NCBI GenBank assembly: GCA_029238215.1
Contig: JAQWGN010000010.1
Coordinates: 182,163-246,162 of the forward strand
Reading direction: 5' to 3'
DNA: 64,000 bases
Origin: Flavobacteriaceae bacterium
GTDB lineage: Bacteria; Bacteroidota; Bacteroidia; Flavobacteriales; Flavobacteriaceae
Position numbers and translations under genes: made by a program
In this document: piece after piece, positions 7,972 through 16,496 of the stretch
Layout of the letters: the number at the start of each line of letters is the position of its first letter
How positions within the stretch are numbered: the first letter of the stretch is position 1
The notes under the pieces: generated by a model
What the model was told of the DNA's origin: nothing
Databases searched by the model: none
The model's input: only the letters and a program-made list of their open reading frames with translations

Positions 7972-9090
7972 TTACACGACTTTAATTATTTCCACTCCGT
8001 TTGATGTTGCAACTAATATGGGGGTTAGATCAATATTAAAAGTACTTTTATACGCTTTGGATGTCAACTCCATAAACTTATTTACAAAGCTTTCGTTTAC
8101 TAAATTTATGGTGCACCCACCAAAGCCACCACCCATCATACGGCTTCCCAATACTTGTGGAATATCTTTACACAGATCAACTAAAAAGTCGAGCTCTAGG
8201 CAACTAACTTCGTAGTTTTTTGACAAGCCTTCATGCGCTTGAAACATCAATGCGCCAAAACCTTGTATATCTCCCTGCTGAATTAGTTCAGCCGCTTTAA
8301 TTGTTCGTGCATTTTCACGAGAAACGTACAAAACTCTTTGATAAATTTTTTGAGGAAGTTTATTCTTATATGAAACAATTATATTTTCGGGAACATCCGC
8401 TAGGAACGTATATTGTGGATGCTCTTTTTGAATGATGGATAAACCTTTTTCACATTCTTCTCTGCGGGTGTTGTATTCACTCGTCGCTAGGTTATGTGAT
8501 ACATTAGTGTTTAATAAAACAATTTTATAAGGTGAAAAATCAGCATCAATGAGTTTGTATTCTAAGCTTTCGCAATTTAATAGCAGTAGCTTTTTGCGTT
8601 TACCCATAGTAACGGCAAACTGGTCCATCACCCCACATTTTGTACCAACAAAATTATGTTCTGCCATGCGAGATATTTCAATGAGTTGTAAATCATCAAG
8701 GTTTAAATCAAATAGGGCATTAAGCCCTTTAGCTAACCCACACTCAAGGGCTGCTGACGAACTAATTCCTGCACCTATTGGTAGGTCACTTGAAATATCA
8801 CATTCAAATCCACTTACTTGTCCTGGCCGTGCTTTTAAAACTCCGTCTACTACTCCTAATACATAGTTTTCCCAGTGCGTTTTACTTATTTGCAGGGGTT
8901 TGTCTATGTCAAAAGAAAAAGCACCTCCGTTTTCAGATTTGACATGGCAGCTAGTCGTTGGGTTTTTACGAAATAATATTGTTACTTTTTTGTCTATGGC
9001 TGCCGGAAGTACGTGGCCACCATTGTAGTCTATATGTTCTCCAATTAGATTTATCCGACCTGGTGATTTTACAATAATTTCAGGATTCAT
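7972..9090 (-). CDS. galK: Galactokinase
   Basis: GHMP-family kinase converting alpha-galactose and ATP into galactose 1-phosphate in the cytoplasm. It has 372 residues. The galactokinase signature is at the N-terminus (GRINLIGEHIDYNGGHVLP), the GHMP ATP-binding motif is PIGAGISSSAALE, and the C-terminal glycine-rich motif is GSRMMGGGFGGCTINLV. It lies between galM (19 nt) and galT (1 nt) on the same strand, giving the Leloir order epimerase, kinase, transferase. Confidence 0.97.
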   Translation of the reverse strand: MNPEIIVKSPGRINLIGEHIDYNGGHVLPAAIDKKVTILFRKNPTTSCHVKSENGGAFSFDIDKPLQISKTHWENYVLGVVDGVLKARPGQVSGFECDISSDLPIGAGISSSAALECGLAKGLNALFDLNLDDLQLIEISRMAEHNFVGTKCGVMDQFAVTMGKRKKLLLLNCESLEYKLIDADFSPYKIVLLNTNVSHNLATSEYNTRREECEKGLSIIQKEHPQYTFLADVPENIIVSYKNKLPQKIYQRVLYVSRENARTIKAAELIQQGDIQGFGALMFQAHEGLSKNYEVSCLELDFLVDLCKDIPQVLGSRMMGGGFGGCTINLVNESFVNKFMELTSKAYKSTFNIDLTPILVATSNGVEIIKVV

Positions 9091-9109
9091 TTTTGGGGAT
9101 TTAAGTTTT

Positions 9110-10246
9110 TTAATTGTTGTTTACGGAAAATTTAAACCAAGTTTCACTTGTAAATGTTTCCCCAGGATTTAAAACGGTAGATGGGAAACTTGACTGATTA
9201 GGTGCATCTGGAAAATGTTGAGTTTCTAAACAAAAGCCACTTTGCGGACCGTAGGTTCCCCCTGTCTTTGAAGGCAATGTATTGTCTAAAAAGTTCCCTG
9301 TATACAATTGTACTCCAGGTTGATCAGTAAACACTTCCATGACACGCCCGCTTTTTGGGTGGTATACGGTTGCCGTTTTTACCATAGCCGCTTCCTGTTT
9401 ATTTATTACCCAGCAGTGATCGTATCCTTTGCCAATTTTCAGGTGTTCATTTTCGGCAGCTATATCCTGTCCAATTGTTTTGGGTGTTCTAAAATCAAAA
9501 GGAGAGTTTGCAACGTCTTGGTAAGTTCCATTTGGAATTTGATTGGCGTCCGTTTGAAGAAACTGATCTGCATTGAGTTGCAGTTGATGGTCTAAAATCT
9601 GCTTTGAAAAATCTCCAGATAGGTTGAAATAGCTGTGTTGAGTCAGATTTAATACCGTTATTTTATCTGTTTGAGCTTGGTAATGGACCTTTAAAATATT
9701 GTCTTCAGTAAGTGTATAAGTTACCACAACCGCTAGATTTCCTGGATATCCTTCTTCCATATCCTTGGACATATAACTTAGTGTAACTCCTGAAGAATTT
9801 TTATTAGAAAAGGGGGAGGCTGACCAAAAAACCTTATCAAAACCTTTTATACCTCCATGTAGGTGGTTGGGGCCGTTGTTGGTTGCTAACGTATAAGTTT
9901 TACCTTCTAAATTAAATTTACCTTCAGCTATTCTATTCGAAAATCGACCAACGATTGCGCCAAAATAAGGGTGCTCACCACTGTATTTTTCTGCATCTGT
10001 AAATCCTAGTACAATGTCTTTTATCGCACCATTTTTGTCGGGGGTTCTTATCGATTGTATAATGCCTCCAAGATTGAGAATTTCAATGGTGATTCCAGAT
10101 GAGTTTTCAATAGTAAAATGTTCCATTTTATAGGGTTCTGTTGATGTAGAGATTACAGCTGCCTTAACGCTTGGTTTTTTATTAAAATCACATGAGCTTA
10201 ACCAGAGTAATAATACAAATAATATAGCAACCTTAAAATAATGCAT
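9110..10246 (-). CDS. galM: Aldose 1-epimerase (mutarotase), lipoprotein
   Basis: Interconverts alpha and beta anomers of galactose or other aldoses. From the chosen start it has 378 residues. It begins with a lipoprotein signal peptide (hydrophobic stretch then LSSC, Cys19), so it is probably anchored in the periplasm rather than cytoplasmic. Family motifs seen: GRFSNRIAEGKF, NGPNHLHGGIKGFDKV, and LTQHSYFNLSG with the catalytic His. The glutamate near the C-terminus is in SGFCLETQHFPDAPNQ. The frame stays open to 10372, but the extra 42 residues are charged, spoil the signal peptide, and span a candidate promoter element (10325-10332). Confidence 0.93.
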   Translation of the reverse strand: MHYFKVAILFVLLLWLSSCDFNKKPSVKAAVISTSTEPYKMEHFTIENSSGITIEILNLGGIIQSIRTPDKNGAIKDIVLGFTDAEKYSGEHPYFGAIVGRFSNRIAEGKFNLEGKTYTLATNNGPNHLHGGIKGFDKVFWSASPFSNKNSSGVTLSYMSKDMEEGYPGNLAVVVTYTLTEDNILKVHYQAQTDKITVLNLTQHSYFNLSGDFSKQILDHQLQLNADQFLQTDANQIPNGTYQDVANSPFDFRTPKTIGQDIAAENEHLKIGKGYDHCWVINKQEAAMVKTATVYHPKSGRVMEVFTDQPGVQLYTGNFLDNTLPSKTGGTYGPQSGFCLETQHFPDAPNQSSFPSTVLNPGETFTSETWFKFSVNNN

Positions 10247-10672
10247 GGTATAATCTAAATTCAACGAATGATTTAAATAATTAATTATATCTAATTTATT
10301 TGGGGTTTCTGATATTAATTTCTTCAAATATATCCTTTTTTTACCTTCTTTCTCTTTCACACAATTCTCCATTTCTGCAAATCGTTTTTTTAAGATACAA
10401 GGTTCTTGTTTTAATCAATTTTCGAATCTAGAGATAGTCTAACTCACACAACATATAGTTATGTTCGTTTTTGTTGTACATATTGCCGGAATATTCAACA
10501 ATAGTTTATTCACTTAAATGGCGTACAACGACTATTTTTTTAATTTATACCTGAAAGAACCAATAAAAATAGGATAAAAACTATTTAAGTTTTTTAGGGT
10601 CTAATTTTAAATGATAAATTATTTTGTATAGTAAATAGTTTATTATATAAAGTTTAAATATATTTATGCATT
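10247..10672. other. Divergent intergenic region between galM and the DUF1800 gene
   Basis: 426 bp of AT-rich DNA with no convincing gene. It must hold the promoters for the leftward gal cluster and the rightward DUF1800/DUF1501 pair. Apart from the candidate -7 element at 10325-10332 and GTTGTAC (10471-10477)/GTACAAC (10523-10529) arms about 45 bp apart, I see no clear regulatory structure. Confidence 0.4.
10325..10332 (-). promoter_or_regulatory. Candidate -7 promoter element for the gal cluster
   Basis: Read on the minus strand this is TATATTTG, an exact TAnnTTTG match, 79 nt upstream of the galM start. No -33 partner at good spacing was found. Its position inside the 5'-extended frame supports the shorter galM start. 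Confidence 0.35.
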
Positions 10673-12460
10673 ATGCCATCAATAGAAGCACATAATCAGC
10701 CCTTAGATAAGCGTCTTACGAAGCATTTGCTACGGAGGGCCTGTTTTCACTATTCTAAAGCTCAACTAGATCAAATGACAGGTAAAACTGCATCAGAAAT
10801 TCTAGCAATTCTTTCTGTTTCAAAAACATACAGCTGGCAATGGCCTAACGATCCTGTAACAAATGGCGCAAATTCCAATTGTGCGGGAATTCAAGATGGG
10901 TATTGGATAAACTCACCCAATTGGACAAATAGTACTTATACATGTAGACAAACCCCCAAGCGCGGTATGGTAGCAGGATGGTGGTGGTACAACTCCATAA
11001 AGCAGAATACCCTAATTGATAAGCTCACATGGTTTCTATTTACAACGTTTACCGTTTCTAAAGATGATGGGGCTGGAAAATCTGCCCATTTTTTTGATTA
11101 TCTAAATTTACTTCAATTTTATTCCGATAAGAGTGTAAAGGATTTGGCGCGTAAAATTACTTTTGATAATTCCATGCTTTATTATTTGGATAATGGCGAC
11201 AACAATAAGAATAGTCCCAATGAAAATTACGCGAGAGAGTTCTTAGAGCTTTTCACAATTGGAAAAGGACCACAAATTGCTGAGGGAGATTATACGAATT
11301 ACACAGAACATGATGTGGTGCAAGCAGCACGGGTTTTTTCAGGAGTTAAGTTTGTCGCCAATCGCGATAATTTAGATTCGGATACTGTCAAATTACCGCA
11401 TTACCCTACAGGGATCCCTACAGGTTATATCAATGTGAGTAAGCATGATGTAGCAGACAAAACGTTTAGCGCCGCATTTTCTAATCATACCATTACAGGG
11501 GGGAGTAATACCTCAGCGATTCATTCAGAATTAGATGCCTTTGTAGATATGGTTTTTGATAAACTGGAAACTGCAAAGAATTATGTTCGTAAAATGTACC
11601 GTATGTATGTCCGTAGTGAATGGGGACAAGATGTGGAAGATGCGATTATTACTCCGTTGGCGCAGCAGCTACAGGATAACAATTACAACTTGTTGGATGT
11701 TTTAGAAACCTTATTGAAATCAAAGCACTTTTTTGATTTGGATGATAGCGATGCAACAAATGAAAACATTGGAGGAATTGTTAAAAATCCAATGCAGTAT
11801 TTTAACGAGTTGATTACATTATTAGACGTTCAGATTCCTAATCCGGAAACCCCTCAAACAGCTGAGGGAAGTGGTTGGGATACGTCAAATGAAAATTTTA
11901 GATTTCACCTTTTTTGGTGGTTTTTCAGTCACAATACATTTTTCTCTTTTAGCGGCATGGATGTTTTTGCCCCTTCAACTGTGGCTGGGTATCCTGGAGA
12001 TTATCAAGCACCTGCATACGATCAGGCTTGGTTTAATTCTAATAATATTGTTGCCCGATATAACACCATACTTTCTATTATTGGAGGAACATATACGGAT
12101 GGAAAAGGGAATGGGAATAATCAAATTCAAGGGCCTCAATACACCAATAGTGGCGGCTGGTATTATACCCGAATTTGGACCGATTTTAACAGCACCAATT
12201 TTATTGTGAATTCAATTACGAACCCAAGTTCAGCCGAAACTATAGTTCAAGAGTTATCCGAACTTTTTTATTGTGAAGCCATAGATGCTGATCGCTTGAA
12301 TTACTTTAAAACATTTTTAATTCATCAAGGGGAGCCGGACTATACTTGGAGTAATAGATGGGACGAGTATATAAACCAAGGCAATGAAACAGCGGTAAAA
12401 TTACGTCTTGATGAACTGTTAAGTAAAATGATTAACGCTGCAGAATTTCAATTAATGTAA
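10673..12460 (+). CDS. DUF1800 family protein
   Basis: A 595-residue protein of the DUF1800 family, function not established. Family-typical features: the N-terminal RLTKHLLRRACFHYSKAQLDQM segment, and the central ENYAREFLELFTIGKGP motif. No signal peptide is visible at this start (MPSIEAHNQPL), and the ATG at 10666 is out of frame. It is followed after 5 nt by a DUF1501 gene. The DUF1800-DUF1501 pairing is widespread in Bacteroidota and Planctomycetes, where the two are presumed to act together. A link to the sulfated polysaccharide locus downstream is possible but not shown. Confidence 0.88.
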   Translation: MPSIEAHNQPLDKRLTKHLLRRACFHYSKAQLDQMTGKTASEILAILSVSKTYSWQWPNDPVTNGANSNCAGIQDGYWINSPNWTNSTYTCRQTPKRGMVAGWWWYNSIKQNTLIDKLTWFLFTTFTVSKDDGAGKSAHFFDYLNLLQFYSDKSVKDLARKITFDNSMLYYLDNGDNNKNSPNENYAREFLELFTIGKGPQIAEGDYTNYTEHDVVQAARVFSGVKFVANRDNLDSDTVKLPHYPTGIPTGYINVSKHDVADKTFSAAFSNHTITGGSNTSAIHSELDAFVDMVFDKLETAKNYVRKMYRMYVRSEWGQDVEDAIITPLAQQLQDNNYNLLDVLETLLKSKHFFDLDDSDATNENIGGIVKNPMQYFNELITLLDVQIPNPETPQTAEGSGWDTSNENFRFHLFWWFFSHNTFFSFSGMDVFAPSTVAGYPGDYQAPAYDQAWFNSNNIVARYNTILSIIGGTYTDGKGNGNNQIQGPQYTNSGGWYYTRIWTDFNSTNFIVNSITNPSSAETIVQELSELFYCEAIDADRLNYFKTFLIHQGEPDYTWSNRWDEYINQGNETAVKLRLDELLSKMINAAEFQLM

Positions 12461-12465
12461 GCCTT

Positions 12466-14133
12466 ATGAAAAGAAGACAATTTATAAAACTTTCCGCTTC
12501 TGCTTCTGCCTTAGGCTTAATGCCAGCCGAGGTCGGTGCTGCACTTAAACTTGCTAACACCTCACTTAATTGTGATATATCAAATCGAAAGCTTGTTCTT
12601 ATAGAACTTAAGGGTGGTAACGATGGGCTTAACACCATAATTCCTTACGATAATTACGGGTATTATAAAGATACATTACGTCCAGATATTCATATTCCAA
12701 TAACAAATTACAGCAATACAGTTGTTGACAGTGCGCTGTCGGGAACGAACCAAGACTTGATCTTCAATCCAGCGTTATTAACAGGAACCAATGCCGGATT
12801 TAAAGGGCTATACCAATCAGGACAGCTTCGTGTATTGCAATCTGTAGGTTATCCGTCTCAGAACAAAAGTCACTTTGCATCCATTGACCTTTGGGCCACA
12901 GGAAACGATGGTAACAGTTGGGACAATGGGAAGGCTAGTGGATGGATGGGTCGTTTTATGGAGGAGGCTTATTCGGATTTATTTCCTTCTAATTTTCCTG
13001 TTGGAATTCAATTGGGTTCAAGCAACACTTGGCTGGGCTTTCATGCTGAGCATGAGCATGGAATGGCACTCAATATTGAAGGGCAAAATGCTGAAAACTT
13101 TTACACGGTCCTAAGTGGGTTGGCTGGGCAAGCACCTACAAATATTCCACAAAACTCACACTATGGTACAGAGCTGCAATACATTGTTCAAACCGATGAG
13201 TTTGCCAATATTTACGCAGACGCCATTGAAAACTCATATAATTCAGGTTCAAATCATAATAATGCTACAAATTATCCTGATACGGACTTGGCCGATCAAT
13301 TAAAAACCGTTGCGCGGCTAATGCGTGGTGGTATTGATACAAAAGTTTATATGGTTACTATTGGCGGGTTTGACACACATAATATTCAAAACCAAGCGAG
13401 TGGCGATATCAATGGGAAACATTCTACGCTTTTGAGTGAGCTTGCCGGAGCAGTTGATGCTTTTATGGAGGATATTAATGCTGATTCTTTGGGAGATGAT
13501 GTCATTGGACTCACATTTTCTGAATTTGGACGTAAAGCCAAACAGAACGGAAATTTAGGTACCGATCACGGTGAAATAGCGCCAATGTTTGTATTTGGTA
13601 AAGCAGTTCAAGGCGGTGTTTCGGGTACTAATGTAGATTTATCAGAAGCTACTAGCGATAACAATTGGCAAATTAAGACAGTACAGCACGATTATCGACA
13701 AATTTTCGCCACTCTGATGCAAGACTTCTTAGGAGCAGCAGACGCAGTTGTAGATAACGCCTTTTTTGACCAAACCAATCAACAAAGCTTTGTTGAAAGT
13801 AAGTTGCAGGAGTTAGTTAAACCATCGCATTATGTAGATCCCTCATGCTATACTGTATTAGGCACCGAACAACCTTCTCAAGACACCATTTGGTCTGCTT
13901 ATCCCAACCCTGTTTATGACACACTTTTTGTAAACGCTCTTTCAAACGAATCTGTAGTAGATTACAACATTTTTGATGTTAGTAAGCGGATTATAAAAAA
14001 GGGAAAATTAGATTTAAATCGCGGGTATTCCACCATTGATATGAAAGGACTTAATTCAGGTCTGTATGTGGTTCAGCTAACTGACGGAACTAATACTGAA
14101 CACAAAAAAATTATAAAAGTCAATACCAAATAA
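12466..14133 (+). CDS. DUF1501 family protein with Tat-like signal and T9SS sorting domain
   Basis: A 555-residue exported protein. The N-terminus MKRRQFIKLSASASALG has the twin-arginine pattern (RR-x-F-I-K followed by a weakly hydrophobic stretch). The DUF1501 domain fills ~35-450 and belongs to the alkaline phosphatase/sulfatase-like superfamily; LIELKGGNDGLNTIIP, GGFDTHNIQN and FSEFGRKAKQNG ... GTDHG are its recognisable elements. It has no C-x-P/A-x-R formylglycine motif, so it is not an S1 sulfatase. Residues ~475-555 (SAYPNPVYDTLFVN ... GLYVVQL ... KKIIKV) are a T9SS type A sorting domain. It is probably coupled to the DUF1800 gene. The true substrate is unknown. Confidence 0.87.
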   Translation: MKRRQFIKLSASASALGLMPAEVGAALKLANTSLNCDISNRKLVLIELKGGNDGLNTIIPYDNYGYYKDTLRPDIHIPITNYSNTVVDSALSGTNQDLIFNPALLTGTNAGFKGLYQSGQLRVLQSVGYPSQNKSHFASIDLWATGNDGNSWDNGKASGWMGRFMEEAYSDLFPSNFPVGIQLGSSNTWLGFHAEHEHGMALNIEGQNAENFYTVLSGLAGQAPTNIPQNSHYGTELQYIVQTDEFANIYADAIENSYNSGSNHNNATNYPDTDLADQLKTVARLMRGGIDTKVYMVTIGGFDTHNIQNQASGDINGKHSTLLSELAGAVDAFMEDINADSLGDDVIGLTFSEFGRKAKQNGNLGTDHGEIAPMFVFGKAVQGGVSGTNVDLSEATSDNNWQIKTVQHDYRQIFATLMQDFLGAADAVVDNAFFDQTNQQSFVESKLQELVKPSHYVDPSCYTVLGTEQPSQDTIWSAYPNPVYDTLFVNALSNESVVDYNIFDVSKRIIKKGKLDLNRGYSTIDMKGLNSGLYVVQLTDGTNTEHKKIIKVNTK

Positions 14134-14152
14134 AGCGAGATTCTAGCTTTAA
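14130..14152. terminator. Weak bidirectional hairpin between DUF1501 and sulfatase genes
   Basis: A 21-bp quasi-palindrome (TAAAGCgAGA t TCTaGCTTTA) spans the DUF1501 stop and the 15-bp gap before the convergent sulfatase stop. It has ten base pairs with one mismatch but no long T run, so its terminator role is uncertain. Confidence 0.3.
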
Positions 14153-15558
14153 CTCCCGTCTGCTTGAATAGATTTTTTAATAAGAGATGATTCTGATAGT
14201 GCACCCAAATCTTTTGTATCACGTATCCACTCTTTTAATGCATTATGCATTTCCATTAAGGTTTTATTATGCTTTGACTCTCCAGCAAGATTGTTTAATT
14301 CAAAAGGATCGTTTTTAAGATCATAAAACTCAAGCGAAGCTTTTGGATTGGAGAACCACTGTTCTTGGACTGAGTTTAATGACTTGCTTGCGTAAAGTTT
14401 GTTTAACTGCTGCATCATTGGCATATTTTCTCTATAACCCACAGGAATTGCATGTGGTTTTAAAGGGACAAAGTTTTTAATCAATTTATATCGTTTAGTT
14501 TGAATGGCACGAATTCTATCTACCTGTTCATCAAAGCGATCAGAAGCCGTTACTAGATAGTCACGTTGCTTTCTTCTATTGTTTAAAATATTAACGCCTT
14601 GTATGTGTTCTGGAATCGGAAGTTGTGCAATGGATAATACTGTTGGAGCCAAGTCTATAAAGCTTAATAATTCATCAACAGTTTTCCCTGAATTTTTTGA
14701 TTTGGGCAATTTTATCATAAATGGAACCTTAGTTCCTGTATTGTAAATAGCCCGTTTATGTCTTGGAAAAGGTCCACCATGGTCGCTGTAGAAAAAGATA
14801 TAACTATCATCATATAAGCCCGACGCTTTAAGTTCCTTAATGATTGCTCCAACTTCACCGTCCATTCGTACTAAATTGCTGTAATTTACAGCCATATCTT
14901 TTCGAATAACAGCATCATCGGGGAAATAGGGGGGAACCTCAATGTCAACAGGATTTACATGTAACGGTTTATCTTGTTGATGCCAAATTTGAGCTTCATG
15001 TGTAATTTGAAAATTGAACACAGCAAAAAAGGCTTGTCCTTCGCCACGATTCCGCCAGTGAATATCATCTTTTTCTACGCCTTTACAGTATCTGCATGTT
15101 TGGTCCCATGCATCCTCACTGATTTTAAAATTGTAGTCTTGCTTATTACTATTTGTACAATAGTAGCCAGATTCACGTAGATAGGTTGTAAAAGGACGAA
15201 TATGCTTTGGAAATGCAGGTGAATAACTGGGTATGCCCAAACTTGGTTGGTTCGTACTTCGCCCTTCATTAAAAGCCCTCATGTTGTGCGTGCCTAATGT
15301 AGTTGGATACATGCCCGTAATAATGGCACTACGTGCAGGCGCACAAACAGGTGTAGTGGCATGCATGTTATTGTAAATAACACTGTCTTCAGCGAGTGCT
15401 TCAATATGTGGCAAAGAAACCGTATCATCTCCATACATTGGAAAAAAATCAGGAGATTGATCTTCACATACGAGCCAAATTATATTTGGTTGTGATTCCT
15501 GTGCAACACTCACTAAAAAGTGTAAGAAAAAGAATAGGGAGTATAAAAAGATTTTCAT
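14149..15558 (-). CDS. S1-family sulfatase, exported
   Basis: Arylsulfatase-type (formylglycine-dependent) sulfatase of 469 residues with a cleavable signal peptide (residues 1-~19, ending SVAQ). The maturation motif is C72-A-P-A-R76, whose cysteine would be converted to formylglycine. Metal-site segments are NIIWLVCEDQSPD at the N-terminus and FFYSDHGGPFPRHKRAIY in the middle. It removes sulfate esters from a carbohydrate; the exact position is not predictable here. It is the last gene of the minus-strand PUL and overlaps the esterase upstream by 4 bp (ATGA), so translation is coupled. The CAPARSAIITGMYP ... HNMR context resembles the S1_8 group, but this is a tentative reading. Confidence 0.93.
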   Translation of the reverse strand: MKIFLYSLFFFLHFLVSVAQESQPNIIWLVCEDQSPDFFPMYGDDTVSLPHIEALAEDSVIYNNMHATTPVCAPARSAIITGMYPTTLGTHNMRAFNEGRSTNQPSLGIPSYSPAFPKHIRPFTTYLRESGYYCTNSNKQDYNFKISEDAWDQTCRYCKGVEKDDIHWRNRGEGQAFFAVFNFQITHEAQIWHQQDKPLHVNPVDIEVPPYFPDDAVIRKDMAVNYSNLVRMDGEVGAIIKELKASGLYDDSYIFFYSDHGGPFPRHKRAIYNTGTKVPFMIKLPKSKNSGKTVDELLSFIDLAPTVLSIAQLPIPEHIQGVNILNNRRKQRDYLVTASDRFDEQVDRIRAIQTKRYKLIKNFVPLKPHAIPVGYRENMPMMQQLNKLYASKSLNSVQEQWFSNPKASLEFYDLKNDPFELNNLAGESKHNKTLMEMHNALKEWIRDTKDLGALSESSLIKKSIQADGS

Positions 15559-16496
15559 TCTGTAATATAGGTAACATAGTTGTTTACGTAGGCTTCAAAA
15601 AAAAGTTGTCCTATTTTCTTCATTCCTGTATAATTGTAATGACCAGCTGGTTTTCCATTCCAATCATGCGTGTAGATTGGCGTATAATTTGGATCGGATG
15701 GATTTTTGCTGCGTTTTACCAGCGTAACATGATGCGTTTTTTGTGAAACTTTCTCCATACCGTCTATGACCTTTCCGCCACCAACGTTAAGCATTAAAAA
15801 AGGCAGGTTAGGCCTTTTATAATAAGAACGTACGCTATTAATAAGCTGTTCCAGGTGCATTCCATAAGTTTGGGACGGGAGTGGTCCAAAGCGTTTTCCA
15901 CTATCAGATTCACCCTGAACCCAAAGCATTCCTGCCAATTCATATTCATTTGGGGATAATGATTTAAGTTGGGTGTCTATAACCTTAATCATATCTGAAA
16001 AAAGCTGCGGCTTATCGTGTTCTTTAATTAGCGTTGCCTTTTCTATAGACCAATTGGAATTCCATGCGCCATAGAGTGAAGTCTCCCCTTGAGATCGTTT
16101 AATAAACAAAAATTCTTCATCGGGGAAATTTTTAGCCAGTTCGACGCCAAAAAACAACTCAGGGCCAAAACATTTTTCTAGCCTAAACTTTTGCTTAACA
16201 AACTTCCAAGGATTTGTAACCTGCAAAGGCCCCGAAACAATTATTGTATCATTTTTACTTACAGATCCTTTGTAGTAATACTGAATTCGTTCTTGCGCAA
16301 ATTTGAGTTCATCTAATTCTTGACTTGTTAATTTTAAAGCATCACCACGGCCATCCATATTGGACTGACCTGCTAGTATAAACACCTTTATTTTTTTTGA
16401 TGATTGTCCTTGACTATATGTGCCAAAAGCAAGTGTGATTAGTAATAATAAGCAACTTAATTTGTGGGTATTAGTTGTTTCTCTCACTGTATACAC
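15555..16496 (-). CDS. SGNH/SASA-type carbohydrate acetylesterase (CE6-like)
   Basis: A 313-residue exported esterase. A signal peptide spans ~11-30 after a short polar start. The SGNH-hydrolase block I motif is FILAGQSNMDGRGD with nucleophile S45, followed by LWVQGESDSG and, near the C-terminus, the catalytic-His region (PAGHYNYTGMKKIG). This is the sialate O-acetylesterase-like domain found in CE6 acetylxylan esterases; in a xylan locus it probably removes acetyl groups from xylose. It overlaps the sulfatase genes on both sides (4 bp downstream, 26 bp upstream). Confidence 0.88.
   Translation of the reverse strand: MYTVRETTNTHKLSCLLLLITLAFGTYSQGQSSKKIKVFILAGQSNMDGRGDALKLTSQELDELKFAQERIQYYYKGSVSKNDTIIVSGPLQVTNPWKFVKQKFRLEKCFGPELFFGVELAKNFPDEEFLFIKRSQGETSLYGAWNSNWSIEKATLIKEHDKPQLFSDMIKVIDTQLKSLSPNEYELAGMLWVQGESDSGKRFGPLPSQTYGMHLEQLINSVRSYYKRPNLPFLMLNVGGGKVIDGMEKVSQKTHHVTLVKRSKNPSDPNYTPIYTHDWNGKPAGHYNYTGMKKIGQLFFEAYVNNYVTYITE

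Noticed and set aside
11871..12209. 112-codon frame inside the DUF1800 gene
   Set aside because: Same-strand out-of-frame shadow of a gene with a clear family match.
12466..14133. DUF1501 protein as a sixth S1 sulfatase of the locus
   Set aside because: It lacks any C-x-P-x-R or C-x-A-x-R formylglycine motif near the N-terminus and carries DUF1501-specific segments, so only the wider superfamily fold is shared.
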